64,000 nucleotides of DNA from Methanosarcinales archaeon Met12 (GTDB lineage Archaea > Halobacteriota > UBA148 > JAJOKI01): contig CP017966.2 of NCBI GenBank assembly GCA_002813105.2, forward strand, positions 434,001-498,000, in the 5' to 3' direction. A model generated the notes under the pieces. It saw only the letters and a list, made by a program, of their open reading frames with translations. It had not been told where the DNA came from and made no database searches. The position numbers and the translations under genes are program-made. This document shows, piece after piece, positions 54,850 through 62,965 of the stretch (its first letter is position 1; each line of letters starts with the position of its first letter).

Positions 54850-54855
54850 AAAAAC

Positions 54856-55728
54856 GTGTTTAAAGGTGTAGCGCCAGCGCTCGTCACACCATTTACAAAG
54901 GATAACAGGGTGGATGAGGAGGGGCTCAGGGAGAATATCGAATTCGTCATAAAAAATGGCGTATCCGGAATCGTTCCAGCAGGATGCACTGGAGAGGCTG
55001 CTACGCTCTCTTTTCAGGAGCAGAAAAGGGTCATCGAGGTGGCAGTAGACGTTTCTACGGTTCCCGTCATCGCTGGGACAGGGTCTAATAATACAAAAGA
55101 GGCGGTCGAACTCACAAAATACGCAGAGGACGCTGGCGCAGATGCCGCAATGTTGATATCTCCATATTATAACAAGCCGACTGATTCGGGTTTAATTAAA
55201 CATTATGAAACCGTCGCCAATTCGTGTGACATTCCAATACTGTTGTACAACGTGCCATCCAGAACCGGGATAAACATGGGGGCGCACATATCAGCTGAAT
55301 TGGCGAAAATTGAAAACATCGTCGGTATCAAAGAAGCCAGCGGGAACATATATCAAATTTCCCAAATCATCAGGCTAACACAAGGTCAGAACTTCGCCGT
55401 GTTTTCTGGAGACGATGGCATGACCTTTCCAATTTTAACGCTTGGCGGGAAGGGCGTGATATCGGTTGCGGCCAACATAATCCCAAAGCAGATAAGTGAC
55501 ATGACATCCGCATTCTTCGAGGGAAATATCGATGCAGCAAGAAGGATTCACCACGCCACATCTCCTCTGATGCATGCCCTGTTTCTGGAGACCAATCCAA
55601 TTCCAGTAAAGACTGCAATGAACTTGATGGGCTTGGCAGCTGGCGGACTTAGATTGCCTTTGACCCCCATGGACGAAGAAAATGTAGCCAAGTTGCGTTA
55701 CACTATGGAATCGTTGGGATTATTATGA
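54856..55728 (+). CDS. dapA: 4-hydroxy-tetrahydrodipicolinate synthase
   Basis: A 290-residue class I aldolase barrel. GCTGEAATLSFQEQKRVIE contains the active-site Thr pair, NVPSRTGINM the catalytic tyrosine region (LLYNVPSRTG), and the Schiff-base lysine is in GIKEASGNIYQI. It condenses pyruvate with aspartate semialdehyde. GTG start 54856 with GGCGGAG before it, inside eS17. It overlaps dapB by 4 nt. Confidence 0.96.
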   Translation: MFKGVAPALVTPFTKDNRVDEEGLRENIEFVIKNGVSGIVPAGCTGEAATLSFQEQKRVIEVAVDVSTVPVIAGTGSNNTKEAVELTKYAEDAGADAAMLISPYYNKPTDSGLIKHYETVANSCDIPILLYNVPSRTGINMGAHISAELAKIENIVGIKEASGNIYQISQIIRLTQGQNFAVFSGDDGMTFPILTLGGKGVISVAANIIPKQISDMTSAFFEGNIDAARRIHHATSPLMHALFLETNPIPVKTAMNLMGLAAGGLRLPLTPMDEENVAKLRYTMESLGLL

Positions 55729-56450
55729 TTGGTGTTGCAGTTGCCGGTGCATCTGGGCGGATGGGCAAACTGATCATCCAGAATGTCGCCAGTGCGGACG
55801 ACATGAAGCTTGTAGCTGCATTCGATGTCAAAGGAATTGGCACGAATGTTGGAGATGTGCGTATATCGGATGCAAAGGATGTCCGCAGAGTGCTGATGGA
55901 AACCAACCCGGATGTCTTGGTCGACTTCACGATTGCGCATGCAGCGGTAGAAAATGTAAAATCCGCTGCCGAGCGCGGCGTGAATCTGGTGGTCGGCACG
56001 ACGGGGTTCACACAAGAACAACATGCAGAGATGGAGAGGGCAATCGATAAAAAAGTGGCGGCAGTCATCTCTCCCAATTTCTCGGTTGGCGTGAACGTCT
56101 TTTGGAAAATAATTACAAATGCGGCAAGGCACCTCAGTGGTTGCGATATCGAGATCGTCGAGGTGCATCATCGCCATAAGAAAGATGCGCCAAGCGGTAC
56201 TGCGATAAAAGCGGCAAAATTAATCGGTAAAGCGTTGGGAGGGGTGGAAATACCCGTTCACTCCATAAGAAGTGGGGATATCGTTGGCGACCATATCATA
56301 TTATATGCCGGGGATGGAGAGCGAATGGAGATCAAACATCAGGCACACAGCAGGCAGGCATTCGCATCCGGCGTCATGATAGGCATACGGTGGGTTGTGA
56401 ATGCGGAAAAAGGAATACATTCGATGGACGATGTGCTTGGAATATGCTAA
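55725..56450 (+). CDS. dapB: 4-hydroxy-tetrahydrodipicolinate reductase
   Basis: A 241-residue enzyme: GVAVAGASGRMGKLII, the NAD(P) loop, then VVGTTGFTQEQHAEM, and EIVEVHHRHKKDAPSGTAIKAAKLI with the catalytic histidine and lysine. It reduces the DapA product. The ATG shares ATGA with the dapA stop. A 10-bp hairpin follows its stop at 56454-56484. Confidence 0.96.
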   Translation: MIGVAVAGASGRMGKLIIQNVASADDMKLVAAFDVKGIGTNVGDVRISDAKDVRRVLMETNPDVLVDFTIAHAAVENVKSAAERGVNLVVGTTGFTQEQHAEMERAIDKKVAAVISPNFSVGVNVFWKIITNAARHLSGCDIEIVEVHHRHKKDAPSGTAIKAAKLIGKALGGVEIPVHSIRSGDIVGDHIILYAGDGERMEIKHQAHSRQAFASGVMIGIRWVVNAEKGIHSMDDVLGIC

Positions 56451-56453
56451 ACC

Positions 56454-56484
56454 ATGTTCTGTCCCCGAATTTACGACAGAACAT
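56454..56484 (+). terminator. Hairpin after dapB
   Basis: ATGTTCTGTC and GACAGAACAT pair perfectly (10 bp) around an 11-nt loop, just after the dapB stop at 56450. No T run follows, so it may be a transcript-end or processing element. Its 3' part, GAACATTA, is one copy of the target duplication of the adjacent element. Confidence 0.5.
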
Positions 56485-56486
56485 TA

Positions 56487-56576
56487 GGCAGTGTTAACTT
56501 AAGGACTACCTGAAACGTAAAACAGGTAGGTGCTATGCGTTTTGAAATCGTCATTTCTGCTTAAGTTAACAGCACC
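56487..56576 (+). mobile_element. 90-bp miniature inverted-repeat element (MITE) with 8-bp target duplication
   Basis: The left end reads GGCAGTGTTAACTTAAG and the right end, on the other strand, GGTGCTGTTAACTTAAG: 17-bp inverted termini with 14 matches. An exact 8-bp duplication, GAACATTA, flanks it (56479-56486 and 56577-56584). Internally a hairpin CTACCTG/CAGGTAG and another GAAAT/ATTTC give a three-way folded structure. Ends starting GG and an 8-bp duplication are features of IS6-family elements, so a non-autonomous derivative is likely. It carries no gene. Confidence 0.85.
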
Positions 56577-56644
56577 GAACATTAAACCAAAAAAGATAAA
56601 TATTATAGTTCCATAGTGCAAATATTCCAAAAAGGTGATGTAAT

Positions 56645-56815
56645 ATGGTGATAAAGATTGATTTAGATGCGTGTATTGGATGTGGAGCGTGTGTTGACGA
56701 GTGTCCAGTGGATGCGATTTCATTGAACGATGATGTGGCTTCGGTCGATGAGGGTTTGTGCACCGATTGTGGCATGTGCATCGATGTCTGCCCGATCAAT
56801 GCAATTTCATTTTGA
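56645..56815 (+). CDS. Two-cluster [4Fe-4S] ferredoxin
   Basis: A 56-residue protein with two classical cluster motifs: [12 protein letters not shown] near residue 10 and [12 protein letters not shown] near residue 39. It is a small soluble electron carrier. GGTGATGTAAT precedes the ATG, and a TATA-like box AAAGATAAATATTATAG lies about 45 nt upstream, so it has its own promoter after the MITE. It is 10 nt before asd on the same strand and probably shares a transcript. Confidence 0.92.
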   Translation: MVIKIDLDACIGCGACVDECPVDAISLNDDVASVDEGLCTDCGMCIDVCPINAISF

Positions 56816-56825
56816 TGTTGAAGCA

Positions 56826-57860
56826 ATGGTTAAAGTAGGGGTCATAGGAGCAACTGGCGCAGTAGGCCAGCGATTCGTTCAGCTGTTAGCGGAGCATCCG
56901 TGGTTCGAGTTGGTAGCGTTAGCCGCTTCTGGGCGGAGTGCTGGAAAGAGATATGGAGATGTTGCAAACTGGCGACTGGGCACCCCCATTCCAGAGAATG
57001 TGAGGGATTTTGAAGTTCTGCCGACTGACCCAAAACAGGTAGATGTAGATGTCGTATTTTCAGCATTGCCCGCGTCGATAGCAAGGGAAGTCGAGCCCAG
57101 ATTTGCGGAGGCGGGATTTGTAGTAGCCAGCAACGCCAGCTCGTACAGAATGGAGAGTGATGTGCCCCTCATGATTCCCGAGGTCAATCCAGATCATCTG
57201 GGTCTAATCAAGATCCAGAGAGATGCTCGCAATTGGGATGGATGCATAATCACCAATCCAAATTGTACTACGATCGTGATGGCACTCACGCTGAGACCAT
57301 TGATGCGCTTCGACATAGAAAGAGTATACGTAGCAACGATGCAGGCCGTCTCGGGTGCGGGTTATGAAGGAGTGGCGTCAATGACAATCCTCGATAACGT
57401 CATTCCATACATCAAAGATGAGGAAGAGAAGGTAGAGACTGAGGCGCAGAAGATCTTGGGCAAATTCGATGGTTCTAAAGTGAAAAATGCTGACTTTTCG
57501 GTTAGCGCAAGTTGCCATAGGGTTCCTGTGATGGATGGACATACTGAGGCAATATGGGTAATGATGAGGGACAACCCCACAATAGAGGAGGTCAGGAATG
57601 CATTTCGCACATTCAGATGCGATGAAGTAAAAGGACTTCCGACCGCTCCAGAAAAACCGATCATCGTGCACGATGCAGACGACAGACCACAGCCGAGAGT
57701 AGATAGAAATGCCGGAAGGGGGATGAGCGTGTCGGTCGGGAGGGTCAGAGAACATGCTGGCGGCGTCAAATACATCGCGATGGGGCACAACACGATTAGG
57801 GGTGCAGCAGGCGCATCCGTGTTGAACGCAGAGCTCCTCGTTAAGAAGAAGATGATTTAG
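56826..57860 (+). CDS. asd: Aspartate-semialdehyde dehydrogenase
   Basis: A 344-residue NADP-dependent enzyme, archaeal type: [20 protein letters not shown], the active-site cysteine in [17 protein letters not shown], and [19 protein letters not shown] with the catalytic histidine. It supplies aspartate semialdehyde to DapA. ATG 56826 is used, since the open frame upstream lies inside the ferredoxin gene. It closes the lysine set with dapA and dapB nearby and dapL-lysA-dapF at 13.7-17 kb. Confidence 0.95.
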   Translation: MVKVGVIGATGAVGQRFVQLLAEHPWFELVALAASGRSAGKRYGDVANWRLGTPIPENVRDFEVLPTDPKQVDVDVVFSALPASIAREVEPRFAEAGFVVASNASSYRMESDVPLMIPEVNPDHLGLIKIQRDARNWDGCIITNPNCTTIVMALTLRPLMRFDIERVYVATMQAVSGAGYEGVASMTILDNVIPYIKDEEEKVETEAQKILGKFDGSKVKNADFSVSASCHRVPVMDGHTEAIWVMMRDNPTIEEVRNAFRTFRCDEVKGLPTAPEKPIIVHDADDRPQPRVDRNAGRGMSVSVGRVREHAGGVKYIAMGHNTIRGAAGASVLNAELLVKKKMI

Positions 57861-58177
57861 TCTTTTGTCTCTTGACGGATGATGTAGCCAAGAACACCTC
57901 TCAAAACTATGATAACGCCCACTATCATCAGTTCTTCTAATGTCCTGACGACGATCGTCTTTATGATTTCGGCTCCAAGCAAGTAATCCAACGATAATTT
58001 TAGATAATGTGCCAACTCGTGGCTGAACGATTTAAGCTGTGAACGTTCGAAAAAAGGCCCTGCTTTAACCATCTTCAGCGTGCAGACTCCGACGCCATAG
58101 CATATTATTGTGATTCCGAGGAGTTCCAGTATAAATACGATCGTAAGAAGTACTGGTGTAAATATATCGTAAGACAT
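57857..58177 (-). CDS. DUF1622 family membrane protein
   Basis: A 106-residue protein with three predicted membrane helices: [41 protein letters not shown] and [30 protein letters not shown] with the following ELxxVGxIVxxRxxL pattern identifies DUF1622, a widespread family without known function. It is convergent with asd (4-nt overlap). An inverted repeat at 58235-58276 lies in its promoter region. Confidence 0.85.
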   Translation of the reverse strand: MSYDIFTPVLLTIVFILELLGITIICYGVGVCTLKMVKAGPFFERSQLKSFSHELAHYLKLSLDYLLGAEIIKTIVVRTLEELMIVGVIIVLRGVLGYIIRQETKD

Positions 58178-58234
58178 TGTTTTATCAACTTCACTACGTT
58201 TCTACCGCTATTTATTATTTTTGTCGGTTGGGGA

Positions 58235-58276
58235 TTTGCTCCTAAAGTCTAGTTTTTGAGGTACTTTAGGAGCAAA
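58235..58276. repeat. 14-bp perfect inverted repeat
   Basis: TTTGCTCCTAAAGT (58235-58248) and ACTTTAGGAGCAAA (58263-58276) pair perfectly around a 14-nt loop. A further half-copy AAAGGAGCAAA follows at 58283, and AGGAGCAA again at 58386. It lies upstream of the DUF1622 gene and before the modification genes. It may be an operator or the end of an inserted element. Confidence 0.7.
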
Positions 58277-58416
58277 CGGATTAAAGGAGCAAACCCACGG
58301 TTGGAACACGTAGATGTGCGGGGATCGTGTTGAGACATGGTTAAGCTATCGACAGGCAGATTTATGCGCCCCCTATCAAATAAGTAGGAGCAAGCGAAGT
58401 TGAGCGAAACAGCGGT

Positions 58417-58659
58417 TTGTTTATAACGAGCGATGACGATATGAGAACGATGGAAATGAAATCTCCTGAAGAAATCTTATATCTATTCGATACGAAAAAG
58501 ATAGATAATGACTGGTCGTTTGTAGAGTACAAGCCCTCAGATACAAGCAAATGGACACATGGTTACTACAATGTCGAAAGGATTATTACTTTCAGTTTTG
58601 ACTTAGTAAAAACTTATCATCTAACACACCCAAATAATGGCGAGAATTATAAATGCTAA
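58417..58659 (+). pseudogene. Truncated DNA methylase N-terminal fragment
   Basis: An 80-codon open frame. Its front half, containing PEEILYLFDTKKIDNDWSFVE and SKWTHGYYN, matches the N-terminus of DNA methylases that continue THGYHRYPAKFIPQ. After HGYYN the homology ends and the rest (VERIITFSFDLVKTYHLTHP) looks random to the stop at 58659. It directly precedes the intact modification gene. It appears to be the remains of another methylase gene. Confidence 0.5.
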
Positions 58660-58685
58660 TGACGAAGTGAGGGATAAAGGAAGCG

Positions 58686-59570
58686 ATGGAGAAGGAAGAG
58701 CCAACAATAGAGAATTTATATGCAGAGCAAGAGATGAATTTAATAAAGAGAGGAGATATGGGAACAGATGAAACACCTTATTTAAAGGCAAGAGATATCC
58801 AGATATATAATGATGACTTTTTATCCACTGAGCACATCCATAAGGGGTCGGTGGATTTAATTGTTACTTCGCCCCCATATAATTTAGACATTAGGTACAA
58901 CTCTTATGATGATCAGATTTCCCATGATGTTTATCTCGAATTTACTCGAAAATGGCTTGAGAAAGCTTATAAATTAATAAAAGATGATGGTCGCCTTTGT
59001 TTAAACATCCCACTGGATAAAAACAAGGGAGGGCAACAAAGCGTTTATGCTGATATAGTAACAATTGCCAAAGATATTGGTTGGAAGTATCATTCTACTA
59101 TTGTTTGGAATGAGCAGAATATTTCAAGGCGAACTGCATGGGGCTCTTGGTTAAGTGCGTCTGCACCGTTTGTTATAGCTCCGGTCGAAATGATTGCTGT
59201 CCTGTACAAAAAACGATGGAAAAAAACGAGTGGCAGTCGGAAATCTGATATTACTAAAGGAGAGTTTATGGAATGGACAAATGGCGTCTGGAATTTTACG
59301 GGTGAAAGTAAAAAACGAGTAGGACACCCCGCCCCATTTCCATTAGAACTTCCAAGGAGATGTATAAAATTATTCACATTTTTAGGTGATACTGTGCTTG
59401 ACCCATTCTTAGGCAGTGGCTCCACCTTAATTGCTTGTGTTTTAACGAATAGAAAAGGAATTGGAGTTGAAATCGATAAAAATTATTGTGAAATTGCGAA
59501 ACAAAGATTGACAAATGAGGCGAAGATAAACCAACTCAAACTGGAGATGATTCAAGAGGCGGGGAGATAA
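58686..59570 (+). CDS. Site-specific DNA methyltransferase (SPPY type, beta class)
   Basis: A 294-residue methyltransferase. The catalytic motif is VDLIVTSPPYNLDIRY near residue 60, and the SAM motif DTVLDPFLGSGSTLIACV comes after it, the beta-class order. SPPY usually means N4-cytosine methylation, though N6-adenine is possible. The target recognition domain would lie between (about 130-220). AAGGAAGCG precedes ATG 58686. It overlaps the HNH nuclease gene by one base. Low GC compared with its neighbours suggests horizontal gain. Confidence 0.9.
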   Translation: MEKEEPTIENLYAEQEMNLIKRGDMGTDETPYLKARDIQIYNDDFLSTEHIHKGSVDLIVTSPPYNLDIRYNSYDDQISHDVYLEFTRKWLEKAYKLIKDDGRLCLNIPLDKNKGGQQSVYADIVTIAKDIGWKYHSTIVWNEQNISRRTAWGSWLSASAPFVIAPVEMIAVLYKKRWKKTSGSRKSDITKGEFMEWTNGVWNFTGESKKRVGHPAPFPLELPRRCIKLFTFLGDTVLDPFLGSGSTLIACVLTNRKGIGVEIDKNYCEIAKQRLTNEAKINQLKLEMIQEAGR

Positions 59571-60163
59571 TGGGGAAAACAAACACAACTATTTCTGATT
59601 TGATTATGGAGTATTTTCGAATGCATCCTAAGGAAGACTTGGAACATGCACCTGTTGTAGATTGGGTAGAAGAACGTTATTTACAGTTATACAAAAAGAA
59701 ACCAAGAGACCCCTGGAGAGCCATAAGAAAACTACACCAAGAAGGAAAACTGATCAAAGTCAAAAAAGGAGTCTACAGATATGATCCAGATTATGTTCAT
59801 GATGTTGAATTACGGGATTTTTCACAAAAAACAAAAGAGGCAGCATTAAAAATAGATGGCTATCGCTGTGTGTTTTGTGAAAGAGGAGAAAAAGAAGGCG
59901 TTGAATTGACTGTTGATCATATAATACCAAGAGACCAAGGCGGTACAAATGATGTTAGTAATGCTCAAACCTTGTGTACCCCGTGTAATTTAATGAAAAA
60001 GAATTATTCGCAAACTGGGGCAGGAAAACGATATTTCATCAAAATATATGAAAAAGCAGTGGCGAACAATGATGAGAGGATAATTAATTTTTGCAGATGT
60101 ATTTTCAACTGCTATGATAAACATGAGGTAAATAGCCACATTCAGAGACCAAATAATGAATAA
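59570..60163 (+). CDS. HNH restriction endonuclease-like protein
   Basis: A 197-residue protein. The N-terminal 80 residues resemble a winged helix (DPWRAIRKLHQEGKLIKVKKGVYRYD). The HNH domain at about 100-150 reads CVFCERGEKEGVELTVDHIIPRDQGG, in which DHIIPRDQGGTNDVSNAQTLC has the histidines and asparagine (split here), then CTPCNLMK. The overlap TAATG with the methyltransferase strongly suggests a type II restriction pair. The recognised sequence cannot be predicted. Confidence 0.85.
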   Translation: MGKTNTTISDLIMEYFRMHPKEDLEHAPVVDWVEERYLQLYKKKPRDPWRAIRKLHQEGKLIKVKKGVYRYDPDYVHDVELRDFSQKTKEAALKIDGYRCVFCERGEKEGVELTVDHIIPRDQGGTNDVSNAQTLCTPCNLMKKNYSQTGAGKRYFIKIYEKAVANNDERIINFCRCIFNCYDKHEVNSHIQRPNNE

Positions 60164-60217
60164 GGTGATGATAAAATACTTGACAGACAAGTTGTAAGAG
60201 AGTTTCTGGAAGAAGAG

Positions 60218-60412
60218 TTGGATGGAACTGAAGTCCCAGAGGATATATTATTTGACAATTTAGTAGAGGCTTTCTGTAAATATACTGAAGATGACTTCTA
60301 TGAGTGGCTAAAAGATAACTACAAAAGTTTTTTCCACTCTCTATCTGAGGGTGAAACTGATTGGAACTGGATTAAAGAGAGGATTAGGCACTATTCGAAA
60401 GTAGTTTTATGA
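60218..60412 (+). CDS. Small acidic protein after the restriction genes, unknown
   Basis: A 64-residue frame starting TTG 60218: VPEDILFDNLVEAFCKYTEDDFYEWLK, then SEGETDWNWIKERIRHYSKVV. It looks like a real helical acidic protein. The same frame is open back to just after the HNH stop (reading ILDRQVVREFLEEELDG), with GGTGAT at the right place but no ATG, GTG or TTG start there. So the true beginning is unclear, and an ATA start or a small lesion is possible. No family is recognised. Confidence 0.45.
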   Translation: MDGTEVPEDILFDNLVEAFCKYTEDDFYEWLKDNYKSFFHSLSEGETDWNWIKERIRHYSKVVL

Positions 60413-60606
60413 AGACGCCGTATGTATCACCGACTTTGTAACTATTTCGAGCCCATTGACATGATTTGCGTCGCCAGACGCCATCAAACATCGAATACTC
60501 CCATCTGGCACGATAGAGCCAGAAAATTCAATTTTTATCTTCGGGGTTTCAAATATCTTTTTATTATGAAAAAACGGATGATTTAAAACTGTCAGAGGTC
60601 ATAAAA

Positions 60607-61512
60607 ATGGATGTCGTTGGTCTGGGCGCATTGAACTATGATAGGCTGTATGCAGTCGATAAATGCACCACTTCAAAGAAGTTCGCAAAACCAGGCGAAG
60701 AAGCTGATATTATCAACGCGAAAGGTTGCCCAGGCGGCTCTGCCGCGAATACTATAGTGGGGTTGGCGCGATTGGGGCTGAGCACAGGATTCATCGGCAT
60801 CGTGGGCGATGATGCAGAGGGGGATGTCATCATGGATGAGTTTGCTGTTGAAGGTGTCGATGTCAGCAGAATCAGGAGAGAAGTGGGGTGCAGTGGAGCG
60901 GCACTTGTGTTTGTCGATGCACAAGGGGAACGGGCATTATACATAAGCCCAGGAGTCAATGATGCGCTGTACATTGATAAGGGCGATCTGGAGTATGCCA
61001 ACAATGCCCAGTTCGTTCATATGGATTCGTTCGTGAGCGCAGAACAACTGGAGATGCAGAAGAAGTTCATGAAGGAGACGAGGGCGGCGGTCAGTTTCGC
61101 ACCAGGAATGATGTGCTTCAAGTTTAAGTTTGATGTGTTAAAACCAATCATCGAGAGCTGCCATATCGTATTCCTAAATGAGGGAGAGATTCATTCGCTG
61201 ACCAGCGTAGGTTATAAAAAGGGCGGCGAAATTTTGTTGAATGTTGGTGCTGAAATGGTGGTGGTGACGCTTGGCAAAAAAGGTTGCTATATCGCCAACG
61301 AGGACATCTACATAGCGGCGTCGGGGGCATGTGCCGTGGATACAACTGGCGCAGGAGATGCCTTTGCAGCAGGGTTTTTGTATGGATTATCAAAGGGAGA
61401 GCGCATGAGGCGATGTGGCGAGTTGGGAACTGCTGTCGCATCCATGTGCATAGGAAAATACGGAGCAAGAGAGGGGCTGCCATATAAAAGGGATTTAGAG
61501 GAATTTCGATAA
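60607..61512 (+). CDS. PfkB-family carbohydrate/nucleoside kinase
   Basis: A 301-residue ribokinase-fold kinase. GCPGGSAANTIVGLARLGLS is the N-terminal signature, GIVGDDAEGDVIMDEF follows, and VDTTGAGDAFAAGFLYGL holds the catalytic aspartate. The substrate cannot be fixed by reading; ribose, adenosine or ADP-dependent-like sugars are possible. GAGGTC before ATG 60607. Transcribed alone, with an upstream gap of about 190 nt showing no clear signal besides ATTTAAAAC near 60583. Confidence 0.85.
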   Translation: MDVVGLGALNYDRLYAVDKCTTSKKFAKPGEEADIINAKGCPGGSAANTIVGLARLGLSTGFIGIVGDDAEGDVIMDEFAVEGVDVSRIRREVGCSGAALVFVDAQGERALYISPGVNDALYIDKGDLEYANNAQFVHMDSFVSAEQLEMQKKFMKETRAAVSFAPGMMCFKFKFDVLKPIIESCHIVFLNEGEIHSLTSVGYKKGGEILLNVGAEMVVVTLGKKGCYIANEDIYIAASGACAVDTTGAGDAFAAGFLYGLSKGERMRRCGELGTAVASMCIGKYGAREGLPYKRDLEEFR

Positions 61513-61621
61513 AAATCGAGGTTGGCGTAAAATAAAAGTTTTCCCAGAAATTTATCTGATAGTCTAAACTTTTGCACTTTTTGAGGTGGGGGATGAGGAT
61601 GCCGTATGAGGGTGATTTAGA

Positions 61622-62215
61622 TTAAGAAAAATGCTTCAGCAAATCGTCCCTTTTTGCGGCATGCAGCCGTTCCTTGATCAAAAATCTCAACTCGCCGACC
61701 TGCCCCTTCTTCGCGCACATTAATGCGATCCGGTCGCGCCATTGTCTCCAAGGGGGGAGCATATCAAAACGTTCTATGAGCTGGTCCACCTCCGAATCGA
61801 TGTCCTTTAGTTTGTCGATTTTGTTCACAGCGAGGATGACTGGAATGTCCAGATCGTGCAAAAAGTGGAACAGTTCCACATCAATTGGGATTTCGCCACG
61901 GCGCTCCCATCGGTCCGTGATTTCGATGAAAGATGATGCATCGATGACCTGTACTGCCGCCAGAATTCGGTCTGCGTTTTCATCCAGATATTGAACTATC
62001 ATGTCCTTTATCTGCTCTTGTCCCTGTCTGGATATGCCGCTCATGAATCCAAATCCTGGCATATCTGTGATGAGTAAATCATCGAGATAGAAGTGATTGG
62101 GTTTGAGGGTAACTCCTGGACGGCGGCCAACCCTGACGTTCTTGCCGATCAGTTGACGAAGAAGAGTGGATTTGCCCACATTTGAGCGTCCTACAAATAC
62201 GATTTCATATCCCAT
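61622..62215 (-). CDS. engB: GTP-binding protein EngB
   Basis: A 197-residue small GTPase: G1 FVGRSNVGKSTLLRQL, G2/G3 region PGVTLKPNHFYLDDLLITDMPGFGF, G4 VNKID and G5 near the end. EngB-like GTPases in bacteria aid large subunit assembly; the archaeal role is inferred. ATG 62215 fits the family start (MGYEIVFVGRSN). ATG 62227 would overlap the Sec61-beta stop. It follows that gene directly on the same strand. Confidence 0.9.
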   Translation of the reverse strand: MGYEIVFVGRSNVGKSTLLRQLIGKNVRVGRRPGVTLKPNHFYLDDLLITDMPGFGFMSGISRQGQEQIKDMIVQYLDENADRILAAVQVIDASSFIEITDRWERRGEIPIDVELFHFLHDLDIPVILAVNKIDKLKDIDSEVDQLIERFDMLPPWRQWRDRIALMCAKKGQVGELRFLIKERLHAAKRDDLLKHFS

Positions 62216-62217
62216 GG

Positions 62218-62391
62218 TCAGGGCCATAAGCCATAATAAGCATTCAGCGCTAATGTCGTGACCGCTGCTACGATGCCTACGACCATTATCGTTTTTGGAT
62301 CGATGGCAATGGCTGACTTATCTGCGTCATAATACCTCATCAAACCTGCGGATGACATAAAGCCACTTTTAGATTTTTTCTTTTTCGCCAT
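62218..62391 (-). CDS. Preprotein translocase Sec61-beta (SecG) subunit
   Basis: A 57-residue protein hidden by its size. It begins MAKKKKSKSGFMSSAGLMRY, continues YDADKSAIAIDPKTI, and ends in one membrane helix MVVGIVAAVTTLALNAYYG. Lysine/serine-rich start, AGLxRYYD and a single tail helix are the Sec61-beta pattern. The protein would sit beside SecYE in protein export. It starts at ATG 62391 and stops 2 nt before engB's likely start. Confidence 0.88.
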   Translation of the reverse strand: MAKKKKSKSGFMSSAGLMRYYDADKSAIAIDPKTIMVVGIVAAVTTLALNAYYGLWP

Positions 62392-62527
62392 GTGACTCCT
62401 CTATTCTATCTATGTTGGCGTTCCTATTTATCTTTTGTGCCATCAGATACGGGACTCGCATCGAAAACATTTTTAAGAGATGAGGAGAAGTATTTAAGTT
62501 CAGCACCATTTAATGGAGTGGAAATAT

Positions 62528-62965
62528 ATGAGTCCGTATAAAAAAATTTTGATCGCAACTGACGGGTCTCTGCAGACAGGAAAAGCAGTGAAACAAGGCA
62601 TTGAGCTTGCAAAATTGTTGGATGCGAAATTGTATGTGGTCTTCGTGATTGACACTTCTGCATTCGATTTCTTTTCTGTTGACACAGCAGTGGAGAAGGC
62701 GCATGATTTGCTCCGCGAAAAGGGGGAGAAGATAACAGGAGCGGTCGAAGAAATGGCTAAGGAGAATGATGTAGATGTTCGTTCGGAGGTCCTAGTTGGA
62801 CAGCCTGCCATCGAAATCGTTAACTTTGCCGAGGAGGGCAACATCGACCTGATCGTGATGGGCACGCTTGGAAAAGCTGGCATCGAACGATTCTTGTTGG
62901 GAAGTGTGTCAGAAAAGGTCATAAGAACGTCACCAGTTCCGGTGATGGTCGTGAGGAATAGATAA
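62528..62965 (+). CDS. Universal stress protein (UspA family)
   Basis: A 145-residue alpha/beta protein: YKKILIATDGSLQTGKAVKQ, then VGQPAIEIVNFAEEGNIDLIVMGTLGK and GIERFLLGSVSEKVIRTSPVPVMVVR. The GTLGKxGxERFLLGSV segment indicates an ATP-binding member. ATG 62528 with GGAGTGGAAAT; a TATA-like box GTATTTAAG is at 62490. The next gene begins within its stop, so the two act together, probably in energy or stress sensing. Confidence 0.92.
   Translation: MSPYKKILIATDGSLQTGKAVKQGIELAKLLDAKLYVVFVIDTSAFDFFSVDTAVEKAHDLLREKGEKITGAVEEMAKENDVDVRSEVLVGQPAIEIVNFAEEGNIDLIVMGTLGKAGIERFLLGSVSEKVIRTSPVPVMVVRNR

Noticed and set aside
58337-58386. Short frame MVKLSTGRFMRPLSNK before the methylase fragment
   Set aside because: Sixteen codons only, no ribosome site; it may be part of the decayed methylase region but cannot be supported.
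60407-60594. Open frame of about 60 codons on the minus strand after the restriction genes
   Set aside because: It reads smoothly (IEFSGSIVPDGSIRCLM) but has no start codon or ribosome site and overlaps another gene; chance cannot be excluded.
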